From contig NZ_FRCA01000010.1 in NCBI RefSeq assembly GCF_900142755.1, forward strand, positions 166,809-230,808: a stretch of 64,000 nucleotides of DNA, read 5' to 3'. This document shows, one piece after another, positions 25,497 to 34,045 of this stretch (position 1 is the stretch's first letter; every line of letters begins with the position of its first letter). Made by a program: the position numbers and the translations under genes. Below the pieces are notes generated by a model that did no database searches, was not told the origin of the DNA, and saw only the letters and a list, made by a program, of their open reading frames with translations. Origin of the DNA: Halomonas cupida. GTDB taxonomy: Bacteria > Pseudomonadota > Gammaproteobacteria > Pseudomonadales > Halomonadaceae.

Positions 25497-26489
25497 TTAC
25501 TTCTTTTCATTTTTAGTTTTATCTTTTTTCTTAGCTCTAGTTTTTTTGCTTGTCGGCTTGTTTTTGAAACACACTTTTTCTCCGCGCATTATTTTCTTAA
25601 CTTCTTCTTTCGACGGAACCTGTATTCCTAGCTGCGCTTTCTCCGGAGCATCTTTGCAGTTTTCTACCAAGGATTCTCCACGCCATCTTTTTGAAAGATA
25701 TATTATTCCTTCAAAGTTCTTTGGATTGGTCTTTTGTGCCTCTATTATTATAAAAAACCCTCTTCTTTCAATGTTCTCCAAGAATCCACTGAAGCATTCT
25801 TTTAGCAAAACCTCATCAAGATCGTCATACTTGATGCCCTGCGCTAGGAACTCAAAATAATTTAGAATAAATACAGTCCCATTAATAGCATCTTTAAGCT
25901 CTTGTCCAAGCTTTAGTTTTTTAAATTCTGGCTTGTCCGGGTTGTCTCTCCACTCGGCAAGCTCTTTGGCAATATGCCTGCCATTTTTAAATAAGTGTGA
26001 GCTTTTCTTTAAGTTGTCTTGGTATACGGTGCTGATCCTAGTATTTAGAACAATATTTAGGGTATGGCTTCTCCTACTGCTTGCAGCAGTAGTCATGACT
26101 TGAATCCACCACCCCATTCCTATTAGAGTTGCAGTGACTAGGATTGATAACGCTATCTGATACTTTGGGATGTATCTTAGCACTAGATAGCCAGTTACTA
26201 TTATGAAAAATATGATAGAACTGAACAGTGGTAAAAGTTTTCTTGTGTCTGGGTATACTTTTGATACGACAAGGTAAATAGATAGGCTTATTAGACCAGA
26301 TATTGATGCTGCTATTCCAAGCTCAAAGAGCTGAAAGGAAGAGAGTTCGATAGCATTGAAGTCTACTCCTAACATCCTTGCGATGATTAGAAGTATTCCG
26401 CTGGCTGAGAAAAAACCTAAGAAGAATGTAAGGATGTTTTTTTTAGGTATTTTCTTGTTCTCTGGTTGAGAGAGTGATGGTGTGCTCAT
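25497..26489 (-). CDS. AT-rich membrane protein, DUF4760-like C-terminal region
   Basis: The 330-residue product has four hydrophobic segments (about residues 19-38, 53-72, 86-104 and 110-128), then a cytoplasmic region of about 200 residues and a very basic tail (KPTSKKTRAKKKDKTKNEKK). The soluble part, with ILNYFEFLAQGIKYDDLDE and a following FFIIIEAQKTNPKNFEGI stretch, resembles DUF4760-type proteins, a tentative match from memory. Function is unknown. The gene is far AT-richer than the phage late genes, and its position beyond Q corresponds to where P2 keeps its exclusion genes tin and old. A phage-exclusion or moron role is therefore plausible but unproven. The ATG at 26489 is preceded by GGCAGGGAT. 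Confidence 0.7.
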   Translation of the reverse strand: MSTPSLSQPENKKIPKKNILTFFLGFFSASGILLIIARMLGVDFNAIELSSFQLFELGIAASISGLISLSIYLVVSKVYPDTRKLLPLFSSIIFFIIVTGYLVLRYIPKYQIALSILVTATLIGMGWWIQVMTTAASSRRSHTLNIVLNTRISTVYQDNLKKSSHLFKNGRHIAKELAEWRDNPDKPEFKKLKLGQELKDAINGTVFILNYFEFLAQGIKYDDLDEVLLKECFSGFLENIERRGFFIIIEAQKTNPKNFEGIIYLSKRWRGESLVENCKDAPEKAQLGIQVPSKEEVKKIMRGEKVCFKNKPTSKKTRAKKKDKTKNEKK

Positions 26490-26515
26490 ATCCCTGCCAA
26501 GCCTTTTTATTTATA

Positions 26516-26545
26516 CAAATAAAAAGCCTCCCAGTCAGGAGGCTT
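26516..26545 (-). terminator. Rho-independent terminator between peptide ORF and membrane gene
   Basis: The perfect 8-bp stem AAGCCTCC/GGAGGCTT with a six-base loop is followed on the minus strand by TTTTATTTG. It lies between the 17-codon ORF and the membrane protein gene, so it would make a short transcript of about 230 nt, with read-through needed for the downstream gene unless that gene has its own promoter. Confidence 0.82.
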
Positions 26546-26586
26546 AATGATGAATTTATTTGGTTCCCAAGCTTTCGCTGGCTTGC

Positions 26587-26640
26587 TTAACCTTCACCAT
26601 AACCAATCAAGAGTTCAAAATTAGTAGTGTGCTTCATCAT
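26587..26640 (-). CDS. 17-codon ORF with strong ribosome site (peptide MMKHTTNFELLIGYGEG)
   Basis: This is too short for usual gene finders. The ATG-ATG start is preceded at 6-7 bases by TAAGGAGG, an almost perfect Shine-Dalgarno sequence, and the frame ends in TAA 40 bases before a terminator. A near-consensus sigma70 promoter drives the region, with a leader of about 110 nt. The peptide has no signal or membrane segment and I recognise no family. It could be a leader peptide, a signalling or modified peptide precursor, or part of a small regulatory RNA. Expression is well supported by the signals; function is unknown. Confidence 0.6.
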   Translation of the reverse strand: MMKHTTNFELLIGYGEG

Positions 26641-26704
26641 AAGCCCTCCTTACCTTTAATTATCTAATCTCTACGCTTCTAACTCTAAATCTAGCAAACG
26701 TTAA

Positions 26705-26731
26705 GATAGATACAAATTAATTTTATCTATC
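26705..26731 (-). other. Hairpin in the leader of the 17-codon ORF
   Basis: A perfect 8-bp inverted repeat (GATAGATA/TATCTATC) encloses an 11-base AT-rich spacer that is itself nearly symmetrical. It lies about 20-45 nt inside the predicted transcript. It could be an RNA hairpin or an operator for a repressor binding just downstream of the promoter. Confidence 0.6.
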
Positions 26732-26755
26732 ACGCTTATTAAAAATGGGTTTAAC

Positions 26756-26784
26756 ATTATACAGCACCCTTTTTTCGCCGTCAA
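26756..26784 (-). promoter_or_regulatory. Near-consensus sigma70 promoter
   Basis: Minus-strand reading gives TTGACG, a 17-base spacer and TATAAT. Only the last base of the -35 differs from consensus. Predicted start is near 26749, and the transcript would run through the 17-codon ORF to the terminator near 26520. The AT-rich region 26640-27088 has no other feature apart from this promoter and leader. Confidence 0.85.
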
Positions 26785-27088
26785 TGCTAACCTAGTTTTT
26801 CGCCCCCAGCGTGCTGCCTTGACGCCGCTGGTAAAGGGAATATTGAACTGACTGATGAAAAATGCAATGGCTTTTCGTGCCTTCTAGCGTGTGAATTTTC
26901 TATGTCAACGAGTAGTTTATTGTTTTTGCTTAATTTTTACGCTTTGCTGGAACAGCCTTCCTGAATGAGATAGGTGGTGCGAGTTGTGTCGTTGAGGAGG
27001 TCTGCACGTGCCCACCCTTGGGCGTAGCACAGCACACACTCTTGTGCCACGAACCGATTGCGTAGGGATGGGGTGCTATCCTCAGGTT

Positions 27089-27754
27089 ATGTGTGGACGC
27101 TACAACATCAATGACATGCCCAGTCTCGACGAGCTCAGGATAATCCTGCCGTTGCTGGAAGAGATCTTCACACCTGCCCGGCGCTTCAATGTCGCTCCGG
27201 GCACGAGCATCCCTGCGGTCTTTCTACCAGATCCAGAAGCGCCGCCCCAGCTGGATCTGCTCTGGTGGGGCTACAGACCTGAGTGGGCCGGAGATAACGC
27301 GCCTCAGCCTATCAATGCCAAAGCCGAGACAGTGGCCACCAGTCGATATTTTAAGGGGGCGTTCTCGCGGCATAGGTGCCTTGTACCCGCCAATGGCTGG
27401 TACGAGTGGATTACAACGGATCATGGCAAACAGCCACACTACATCACCCGTACAGACAATCGCCAACTCTGGTTCGCCGGCATATGGGCTCGCCGGGCTG
27501 ACGACAAACTTGGCTGCGCGATCATCACTGAGCCGGCTCGTGGTCCTGCTCGAGACGTTCATGATCGCATGCCGCTGTGCCTAACTGACGACAGCTTGTC
27601 GCTGTGGCTGGATCCCGATCTGAGCGACAGGGAGACAATCCGCAGGGTAGTGAAGCACGTAGAGGCTGATGTCTTAACTCACTGGCCTGTAAGTCAGCGC
27701 ATCGGCAATGTAAAAAATGATGATGCCAGCCTTATCGAGCCTGTTTCGCCATGA
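27089..27754 (+). CDS. SRAP/YedK-family abasic-site DNA-protein crosslinker
   Basis: The ATG at 27089 is chosen because SRAP proteins must begin Met-Cys: the exposed Cys2 attacks abasic sites in single-stranded DNA. The protein (221 residues) starts MCGRYNIN and keeps all known active-site residues: Cys2, Asn76 in PINAKAE, Glu106 in NGWYEW and His158 in VHDRMP. This corresponds closely to E. coli YedK (Cys2, Asn75, Glu105, His160). Family members shield abasic sites at stalled replication forks and can reverse the crosslink. The longer frame from 27008 would bury the cysteine and is rejected. It overlaps the next SRAP-like gene in an ATGA. Confidence 0.92.
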   Translation: MCGRYNINDMPSLDELRIILPLLEEIFTPARRFNVAPGTSIPAVFLPDPEAPPQLDLLWWGYRPEWAGDNAPQPINAKAETVATSRYFKGAFSRHRCLVPANGWYEWITTDHGKQPHYITRTDNRQLWFAGIWARRADDKLGCAIITEPARGPARDVHDRMPLCLTDDSLSLWLDPDLSDRETIRRVVKHVEADVLTHWPVSQRIGNVKNDDASLIEPVSP

Positions 27755-28398
27755 TAGAACGCATCGCTATCGACTTGCGCGAAGTGCCAGACTTCCTCCA
27801 GTTCTCCCAGTTGAAGGCATTCGAAGGCACCGTGAATTACAACGTTTGCCCGCATGACCATGTACCCGCGATCTACAATGTTGGCTCGCATGGCCCGCGA
27901 TGGGAGCGATTTAGGTGGGGCTATCAACCACATGATGTCCATGGCGGTGCAATCCCGGTCAATGTCCCAGCAGAGCGAGTGGTGATAGACGAGTTCTACA
28001 GAGGAGCGCTTGCCGAACGCCGCTGCGCTGTTCCTATCGTGGGCTGGCATGAGTGGGAGCTGGTTCCTGGAGGCACTCAGCCATATTTCTTCACTCGCTC
28101 CGATGGACATCTGCTCCTTCTTGCTGGTGTACATGTGCAGAACACCTCCGGTCAGATGACGCTGGCCATCATCACCGAGCCACCCCGGAGTCGCACGGAA
28201 CGTCCGTGTGGTCGGGTTCCTTTGCTGATCGCTGAAGATAGCTTGGATGCGTGGTTGGATCCGGAGCTTGTTGAACGCCAAGATATTCGCAAGGCCATTT
28301 CTCGTGTAGATCTCAGCCAAGTTACGAATTGGAAGGTCAGCAAGGAAATCCTGATGACCAGAGCGGGTGACCAGAGCTTGATAGAACGAGTGGATTAG
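27751..28398 (+). CDS. Degenerate SRAP-family paralogue, nucleophile missing
   Basis: The 215-residue product keeps the SRAP framework: FRWGYQPHDV, PVNVPAERVV (Asn71), RRCAVPIVGWHEWE (Glu101) and AIITEPPRS. It starts MIERIAID, so there is no Cys2, and the catalytic-His motif HDRMP is replaced by PCGRVP with Cys153 in the His position. It cannot perform the canonical thiazolidine crosslink with Cys2. The start overlaps the stop of the intact SRAP gene, so the two are likely made together and may form a heterodimer (inference). The gene may instead be decaying, but it has no stop or frameshift. Confidence 0.82.
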   Translation: MIERIAIDLREVPDFLQFSQLKAFEGTVNYNVCPHDHVPAIYNVGSHGPRWERFRWGYQPHDVHGGAIPVNVPAERVVIDEFYRGALAERRCAVPIVGWHEWELVPGGTQPYFFTRSDGHLLLLAGVHVQNTSGQMTLAIITEPPRSRTERPCGRVPLLIAEDSLDAWLDPELVERQDIRKAISRVDLSQVTNWKVSKEILMTRAGDQSLIERVD

Positions 28399-28474
28399 AT
28401 GCTGACGCTCGGATCCTCGAGCATGGAACTAGCGCTCAGTGGAACCTATACGGAACCTACTTCATGGCGCAACG

Positions 28475-28515
28475 AAAAACGGCCACCGCGATGACTCGCT
28501 AAGTGGCCGTTTTTT
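28475..28515. terminator. Bidirectional terminator between SRAP genes and tRNA-Pro
   Basis: The stem AAAACGGCCAC/GTGGCCGTTTT with an 18-base loop has T-runs in both directions. It would end the plus-strand SRAP transcript and the minus-strand tRNA transcript. Confidence 0.85.
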
Positions 28516-28525
28516 CTGATGTTTC

Positions 28526-28602
28526 TGGTCGGAGTAGCAGGATTCGAACCTACGACCTCTGCCTCCCGAAGGCAGCGCTCTACCAAGCTGAGCTATACTC
28601 CG
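28526..28602 (-). tRNA. tRNA-Pro (anticodon CGG)
   Basis: The 77-nt gene folds into a full cloverleaf: acceptor stem CGGAGTA/TACTCCG, D arm, anticodon stem CTGCC/GGCAG with loop TTCGGGA (anticodon CGG, reads CCG), T arm GTAGGTTCGAATCCTGC, and an encoded CCA. The 3' end points toward the prophage. Phage integrases often use the 3' half of a tRNA as attachment site, so this gene is a good candidate for the right end of the prophage. Confidence 0.95.
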
Positions 28603-28634
28603 ACGCTGCTGAGGCCTTGCCTCAACGGATGCGT

Positions 28635-28662
28635 AGTATACGGATTTCCCGTTCCAATGCAA
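28635..28662 (-). promoter_or_regulatory. Promoter of tRNA-Pro
   Basis: Minus-strand TTGCAT, a 16-base spacer and TATACT lie about 33 bases upstream of the tRNA 5' end, downstream of ispB. Confidence 0.75.
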
Positions 28663-28687
28663 CCCCTTGGAGGCCGCCGAGGTTGCT

Positions 28688-29686
28688 TCAGGTCTTGCGT
28701 TCCACCGCCAGTCTTGCCAGTTCCGCCATGCTGTCTCGGTACGGAGAGGGTGGCAGGTGTTCGAGTTCGGCAAGGGCGCGAGCCGACATCTCTTCCGCCT
28801 TCTCGCGGGTATAGTCGAGGGAGCCGGTGGCGTCGATGATCGCCAGCACTTCGTCGAGGTGATCCAGGCCGCCCTTGCGAATGGCGCGGCGAATCAGTTT
28901 GGCCTGCTCCGGTGTGCCGACGGCCATGGCCTGAATCAGCGGCAGGGTCGGCTTGCCCTCGGCCAGGTCGTCACCGACATTCTTGCCCATGGCCTGGGCA
29001 TCGCCCTGGTAGTCGAGCAGGTCATCGACCAATTGGAAGGCAAGACCAAGATATCGGCCATAGGCCGCCATGGCCTGTTCCTGTTCCGGCGTTGCCTCGG
29101 CGAGAATGGCGCCGGTGTGAGAGGCGGCCTCGAACAGCATCGCCGTCTTGCCCTGAATGGTCTCGAAGTAGGCTGCCTCGTCGGTGTCCGGGTTGCCGAC
29201 ATTGGTCAACTGCTGAACCTCGCCTTCGGCAATGGTGCAGGTCGCTGCCGAGAGGATCTCCATAACCCGCATCGAGCCGATCTCGACCATCATCTGGAAG
29301 GAACGTGAATAGAGGAAGTCGCCGACCAGTACCGAGGGAGCGTTGCCCCAGGCATCATTGGCCGTCGCCTTGCCGCGGCGCATGTGTGACTCGTCCACCA
29401 CGTCGTCATGCAGCAGCGTCGAGGTGTGCATGAACTCGATCAGCGTGGCGAGTGTGATGTGCCTGTCGCCCGAATAGTCGAGTGCGCGGGCCGCCAGCAG
29501 CACCAATAAAGGACGCAAGCGTTTGCCACCGCTTTCGATGATGTATTGGCCAATGGTCTCGACCAATGGAATGCGTGAGGCCAGTTGGTCGAGGATGGTG
29601 CGATTGACGGCGGCGAAGTCGTCGGCGACCACGGCGTGGATCGGCGAGGGTGCGGCGGATTTGGGCGACGTGGCGTTGACTGACAT
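28688..29686 (-). CDS. ispB: Octaprenyl diphosphate synthase
   Basis: The 332-residue trans-polyprenyl synthase extends farnesyl diphosphate with isopentenyl diphosphate to make the ubiquinone side chain. First Asp-rich motif LLHDDVVDE and second motif LVDDLLDYQGD are both present, and GGKRLRPLLVLL is the IPP-binding signature. The ATG at 29686 gives MSVNATSPK and the usual length (E. coli 323); the frame is open further upstream with no homology. The gene is divergent from rplU, as in many gammaproteobacteria. The 446-base gap between them carries the rplU promoter; otherwise I see nothing in it. Confidence 0.96.
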   Translation of the reverse strand: MSVNATSPKSAAPSPIHAVVADDFAAVNRTILDQLASRIPLVETIGQYIIESGGKRLRPLLVLLAARALDYSGDRHITLATLIEFMHTSTLLHDDVVDESHMRRGKATANDAWGNAPSVLVGDFLYSRSFQMMVEIGSMRVMEILSAATCTIAEGEVQQLTNVGNPDTDEAAYFETIQGKTAMLFEAASHTGAILAEATPEQEQAMAAYGRYLGLAFQLVDDLLDYQGDAQAMGKNVGDDLAEGKPTLPLIQAMAVGTPEQAKLIRRAIRKGGLDHLDEVLAIIDATGSLDYTREKAEEMSARALAELEHLPPSPYRDSMAELARLAVERKT

Positions 29687-29998
29687 GAAGGCGGCTTCAA
29701 CTGGTGGATGGGGCCGGAGGCCTTGGTAAATGCGACTTGAAGCGGCAGCAATGATGTCCAGATGACTCTGCTGCGAGGCGCTTCCGGCGACATTTCCTGT
29801 GAGAAGCGGCAGGAAACTGACCGGCGGCGGATATCGCGATCTGCCACGCCCTGTTCGTTGCCGGGGCACAAGCCAACACTTCTCGGATTGTCGGTCATGC
29901 TATGGGCCGCCCGTGAGAGCGTCAAGACAGACACAACCTGAATACAGCAGCGACCGCATGCAAGCAGGCGAAAGTGGCGTTTTCCCAGGAAGGTAGAC

Positions 29999-30027
29999 TT
30001 GTACCGACGTTGACGGATGGTTATAAT
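29999..30027 (+). promoter_or_regulatory. Promoter of rplU-rpmA
   Basis: TTGTAC, a 17-base spacer and a perfect TATAAT lie about 105 bases before rplU. The rest of the ispB-rplU intergenic region (29687-30132) shows no ORF or structure that I can support. Confidence 0.75.
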
Positions 30028-30132
30028 GCGCGGCCCACTCATCCATGCTCCCTGTCAGATGGTGCCAAAAGGGGCGCCACTCGAAGCAGGTCGATCAAGA
30101 GCCAACCCCGATGAGTATCTGGAGAGTAAAGC

Positions 30133-30444
30133 ATGTACGCAGTTATCAAGAGCGGTGGTAAGCAGTACCGCGTTCAGGAAGGTCAGACTCTCAAGCTCGA
30201 GAAGCTGGAAATCCCCACTGGCGACACTGTCGAATTCGACGAAGTGCTGCTGGTCGGTAATGGCGACGACGTGACCGTTGGTGCTCCGCTGGTCGGTGGT
30301 GCCAAGGTCTCTGCCGAGATCGTGGCTCACGGCCGTGGTGACAAGGTCACCATCATCAAGTTCCGTCGCCGCAAGCATCACATGAAGCGTCAGGGCCACC
30401 GTCAGTGGTTCACTGAAGTCAAGATCACCGGAATTTCTGCCTGA
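30133..30444 (+). CDS. rplU: 50S ribosomal protein L21
   Basis: The 103-residue protein starts [18 protein letters not shown] and ends with the conserved [23 protein letters not shown]-binding segment. Length equals E. coli L21. It binds 23S rRNA domain I near L20. It is the first gene of the rplU-rpmA operon with a GGAGAG ribosome site. Confidence 0.99.
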   Translation: MYAVIKSGGKQYRVQEGQTLKLEKLEIPTGDTVEFDEVLLVGNGDDVTVGAPLVGGAKVSAEIVAHGRGDKVTIIKFRRRKHHMKRQGHRQWFTEVKITGISA

Positions 30445-30509
30445 TTAACGCCTTGCCCATGGGCAAGCAGCGTTGCGGATTATTCCCTTAAACGAGCGAG
30501 GACTTTGCA

Positions 30510-30767
30510 ATGGCTCACAAGAAGGCAGCCGGTTCCACACGAAATGGTCGCGATTCCGAAAGCAAACGCCTTGGCGTCAAGCTGTTCGGTGGTCAGGCCG
30601 TGATCCCGGGTAACATCATCGTGCGTCAGCGCGGTACGAAGTTCCACGCGGGTACCGGTGTGGGTATCGGTAAGGATCACACTCTGTTCGCACTGAGCGA
30701 AGGTGTGGTCAAGTTCGAGACCAAGGGTCCGAAAAACCGCAAGTTCGTCAGCGTCGTCTCTGCCTGA
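30510..30767 (+). CDS. rpmA: 50S ribosomal protein L27
   Basis: The 85-residue protein starts [19 protein letters not shown] and contains [15 protein letters not shown], the standard L27 sequence. Its N-terminal tail reaches the peptidyl transferase centre. No cleavable N-terminal extension of the Firmicutes type is present. It follows rplU after 65 bases. Confidence 0.99.
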   Translation: MAHKKAAGSTRNGRDSESKRLGVKLFGGQAVIPGNIIVRQRGTKFHAGTGVGIGKDHTLFALSEGVVKFETKGPKNRKFVSVVSA

Positions 30768-30826
30768 GACCGCTCGAACATCATGGATCGCCGTACTGCC
30801 CTGCGTGGGGAGTGAGGTGGTTCCGG

Positions 30827-30855
30827 AAGGCCCCGCCAAGCGCGGGGCCTTCTTG
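30827..30855 (+). terminator. Terminator after rpmA
   Basis: The stem AAGGCCCCGC/GCGGGGCCTT is followed by CTTGT. It lies between rpmA and obgE; the weak T-run suggests partial read-through into obgE. Confidence 0.7.
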
Positions 30856-30891
30856 TATCATGGTGGGCATGGTCCGCCAGGAGAATGACTG

Positions 30892-32085
30892 ATGCAGTTC
30901 GTCGACGAGGCTTCGATTATCGTCGAGGCCGGCAACGGAGGTAATGGTTGCCTCAGCTTCCGACGCGAGAAGTACGTGCCCAAGGGTGGTCCCGATGGTG
31001 GCGATGGCGGCCATGGGGGCTGTGTCTATCTGATCGGTGATGATGCCCTCAACACCCTGATCGACTTCAAGTACCAGCGTTTCTACAAGGCGCAGAACGG
31101 TAAGCCTGGTCAGGGTCGCCAGATGAGCGGCAAGGCCGGTGAGGACCTGCACGTCAAGGTGCCGGTCGGCACCACGGTGATCGATGAGGACACCCTTGAG
31201 GTCATCGCCGATGTGACCGAAATCGGTCAGGTGGTGCAGGTAGCGCAGGGCGGGCGGCGTGGGTTGGGTAATATCCACTTCAAGTCGTCGACCAACCGCG
31301 CACCACGCCGGACCACTCCCGGTACCGAAGGTGAGCGTCGCAACCTGCGCCTGGAAATGAAGGTAATGGCCGATGTCGGTCTGCTGGGCATGCCCAATGC
31401 CGGCAAGTCGACCCTGATTCGCTCAGTGTCGGCAGCCAAGCCCAAGGTCGCCAACTACCCCTTCACCACTCTGGTGCCGAATCTTGGTGTGGTGAAGTTG
31501 GGCATGCACGAGCACTTCGTGATGGCCGATGTGCCGGGGTTGATTGAGGGCGCTTCCGATGGAGCAGGCCTCGGGCTGCGTTTCCTCAAGCACCTGACGC
31601 GTACTCGTCTGTTGTTCCACGTCGTTGATGTGGCGCCGTTCGATGAGTCGGATCCGGTTGAAGCGGCAGAAGCCATCATTCGTGAGCTGGGGCAATTCTC
31701 ACCGACGCTGGCCGAGCGTCCGCGCTGGTTGGTGCTCAACAAGTTGGACCTGCTGCCCGAGGATGAGCGCGATAGCGTGGCGCAGCAGATCATCGAGCGT
31801 CTGAACTGGACTGGCCCGGTGTTCCGTATCTCGGCGATCTCCAATGACGGTACCGATGGTCTGGTACAGGCTGCCCATCGCTGGCTGACCGAGCAGCGCA
31901 CCCTCGAGAACGAGGATGAGGAAGCCATGGAGCGCGAGCAGGAAATGCGTCGCCGCATGGAAGACGAATCCATCGCGCGCACCGAAGAGCGTCTCGGGCG
32001 CAGACGGCGTCGTACCGATGATGAGGATGACGACGACGATTTCGACGATGATGATTACGATGTCGAGATCGAATACGCCCCTTGA
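30892..32085 (+). CDS. obgE: GTPase Obg/CgtA
   Basis: The 397-residue protein has the glycine-rich Obg fold first ([20 protein letters not shown], then GGDGGHGG), followed by a G domain with G1 [11 protein letters not shown]3 DVPGL and G4 NKLD. A C-terminal acidic tail with runs of Asp (about residues 375-390) extends beyond the E. coli form. ObgE associates with the 50S subunit and couples growth to ppGpp. The ribosome site is CAGGAG. It follows rplU-rpmA, a nearly universal arrangement. Confidence 0.98.
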   Translation: MQFVDEASIIVEAGNGGNGCLSFRREKYVPKGGPDGGDGGHGGCVYLIGDDALNTLIDFKYQRFYKAQNGKPGQGRQMSGKAGEDLHVKVPVGTTVIDEDTLEVIADVTEIGQVVQVAQGGRRGLGNIHFKSSTNRAPRRTTPGTEGERRNLRLEMKVMADVGLLGMPNAGKSTLIRSVSAAKPKVANYPFTTLVPNLGVVKLGMHEHFVMADVPGLIEGASDGAGLGLRFLKHLTRTRLLFHVVDVAPFDESDPVEAAEAIIRELGQFSPTLAERPRWLVLNKLDLLPEDERDSVAQQIIERLNWTGPVFRISAISNDGTDGLVQAAHRWLTEQRTLENEDEEAMEREQEMRRRMEDESIARTEERLGRRRRRTDDEDDDDDFDDDDYDVEIEYAP

Positions 32086-32158
32086 TCCCGAGGGGTGGGT
32101 CCCGATTCATGGCGGCAATGGGTTCGTGGGTTCAAGAGTCAGCTGATTCGAGGAAAGG

Positions 32159-33301
32159 ATGCACAGCGTAGAGCGGGTTCCCGGGCGTGATGCCCTGTCC
32201 GGCGCGCGCCGGGTGGTGGTGAAGATTGGTAGTGCGCTGCTGACCAATGATGGTCGGGGGCTCGATGACGACGCCATTGGCGGCTGGGTCGACCAGATTG
32301 CGGCGTTGCGCAAGGCCGGTGTCGAGGTGGTGCTGGTATCTTCCGGTGCCGTGGCTGCCGGTATGGTGCGCCTGGGCTGGTCGGCTCGACCGACATCGGT
32401 GCACGAGTTGCAGGCTGCCGCCGCAGTGGGGCAGAACGTGCTCACCGAGACCTACGAGAATCACTTCGCGCGCCATGATCTGCTGACCGCGCAGATTCTG
32501 CTGACCCACGATGATCTATCCAACCGCAAGCGTTACCTCAATGCCCGCTCGGCGTTGAGCACCCTGGTCGGCCTTGGGGTGGTGCCGGTGGTCAACGAGA
32601 ACGACACCGTCGTCACCGACGAGATCCGCTTTGGTGACAACGATACCCTCGGGGCGTTGGTGGCCAATCTGCTCGAGGCTGAAGTGTTGGTGATCCTCAC
32701 CGACCAGGAAGGCCTCTTCGATGCGGATCCGCGCCATAACGCTGCGGCTAGTCTGATCTCCGAGGGGCGTGCCGACGATCCGAGTCTGGCGGCTGTGGCT
32801 GGCGGAGGTGGAAGTCTCGGGCGTGGCGGGATGGCGACCAAGGTTCGCGCGGCGAGACTGGCGGCGCGCTCGGGAGCTGTCACCGTGATTGCCAGTGGTC
32901 GCCAGCCGTCGGTGCTGGAGCGCCTGGTCGGTGGTGAGGCGCTGGGCACTCTGTTGACTCCGGATCGGGCGCCGATCGCAGCACGCAAGCGCTGGTTGGC
33001 GGGACAGTTGCAGGTGCGTGGCACGCTGACTCTGGACTCCGGTGCGGTGCGTGTCCTGCGTGGTAGTGGTTCCAGCCTGTTGCCGGTAGGGGTGCGCAAG
33101 GCGGAAGGTGATTTCGTGCGTGGTGACATGGTGCTGTGTGTCGACGAGCAGGGCGAACGTATCGCCAAGGGGCTGGTCAACTATGGTGCCGATGATGCGC
33201 GCAGGATTCTCGGTCAGGCCAGTGGGCGCATTGCCGATATCCTCGGCTACATGGAAGCGCCGGAACTGATTCACCGCGACAACCTGGTGGTGCTTTCCTG
33301 A
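32159..33301 (+). CDS. proB: Glutamate 5-kinase
   Basis: The 380-residue enzyme phosphorylates glutamate in the first step of proline synthesis. It has an amino-acid kinase domain ([42 protein letters not shown]) and a C-terminal PUA domain (about residues 285-375, [20 protein letters not shown]). Proline inhibits the long form. The ATG has GAGGAAAGG upstream. It follows obgE in the same orientation, as in Pseudomonas. Proline metabolism matters in salt-adapted bacteria. Confidence 0.98.
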   Translation: MHSVERVPGRDALSGARRVVVKIGSALLTNDGRGLDDDAIGGWVDQIAALRKAGVEVVLVSSGAVAAGMVRLGWSARPTSVHELQAAAAVGQNVLTETYENHFARHDLLTAQILLTHDDLSNRKRYLNARSALSTLVGLGVVPVVNENDTVVTDEIRFGDNDTLGALVANLLEAEVLVILTDQEGLFDADPRHNAAASLISEGRADDPSLAAVAGGGGSLGRGGMATKVRAARLAARSGAVTVIASGRQPSVLERLVGGEALGTLLTPDRAPIAARKRWLAGQLQVRGTLTLDSGAVRVLRGSGSSLLPVGVRKAEGDFVRGDMVLCVDEQGERIAKGLVNYGADDARRILGQASGRIADILGYMEAPELIHRDNLVVLS

Positions 33302-33528
33302 GAGTACCTTTCTGAGTCTGATTCGCTGATGCCATGCTTCTATAGCACCAGGTGGTCAGGCGTGATAGGATACGCCATCCTCTCAGACACGGCCCGTGAA
33401 CGATTGGCTGCCACGGCAGCGATCGGCCAGATGGCCAAACCGACGGGAGTTTTTTATTCCCTGTTGGATCAACACGTTATCAAGTCATCGCCAAGCGGTG
33501 ACGACAACTTTCTCCAAGGAGACAGTCA

Positions 33529-33795
33529 GTGGCTAACAGTAAGCAAGCCCGCAAGCGCGCCCGTCAGGCAGAAAACCGTCGTGTCCTGAAGGCGAGCCAG
33601 CGCAGCATGGTTCGTACTTACATCAAGCGCGTCATCACGGCGATCAATGGTGGCGACCACGCTCAGGCGATGGACGCGTTCAAGGCGGCTCAGCCGGTCA
33701 TCGACCGCATCGCTGACAAGGACGTGCTGTCCAAGAAGAAGGCCGCTCGTCTGAAGAGCCGTCTGAACAAGCGTATCAAGGCGCTGGCTGCTTAA
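33529..33795 (+). CDS. rpsT: 30S ribosomal protein S20
   Basis: The 88-residue protein reads ANSKQARKRARQAENRR and ends LNKRIKALAA, standard S20. The start is GTG, with AAGGAG upstream; S20 genes often use non-ATG starts tied to autoregulation of translation. It is monocistronic, with a terminator at 33907. The 227-base upstream gap presumably holds the promoter, but I see no clear match. Confidence 0.98.
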   Translation: MANSKQARKRARQAENRRVLKASQRSMVRTYIKRVITAINGGDHAQAMDAFKAAQPVIDRIADKDVLSKKKAARLKSRLNKRIKALAA

Positions 33796-33906
33796 GCCGG
33801 TCGGGGCATCGTCGGAGGCATCACCTGCATACGCAGGAGGCGCCGTCCAGACACACCCCAGCGCTTTTGATGTCGGTGACAGGATTTTCTGTTCGGCATC
33901 TGCGAA

Positions 33907-33932
33907 AAAACCGGCCCAGGCCGGTTTTTTTT
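33907..33932 (+). terminator. Terminator after rpsT
   Basis: The stem AAACCGGCC/GGCCGGTTT with a two-base loop is followed by a run of eight T. It ends the rpsT transcript. Confidence 0.9.
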
Positions 33933-34045
33933 ATGCATGGTTTTCATGCGTGGTTTTTCCTACGTATTGTTTGTCTGCGATGGCCTGCCCTTCGAGGGGT
34001 ATGTCGTCGTTAACCGCGGTTCCGCTGCAGTAAGGAAGGAATGTC

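Noticed and set aside
28503..28839. Frames of about 100 codons crossing tRNA-Pro on both strands
   Set aside because: They run through the tRNA gene and its terminator and have no protein features.
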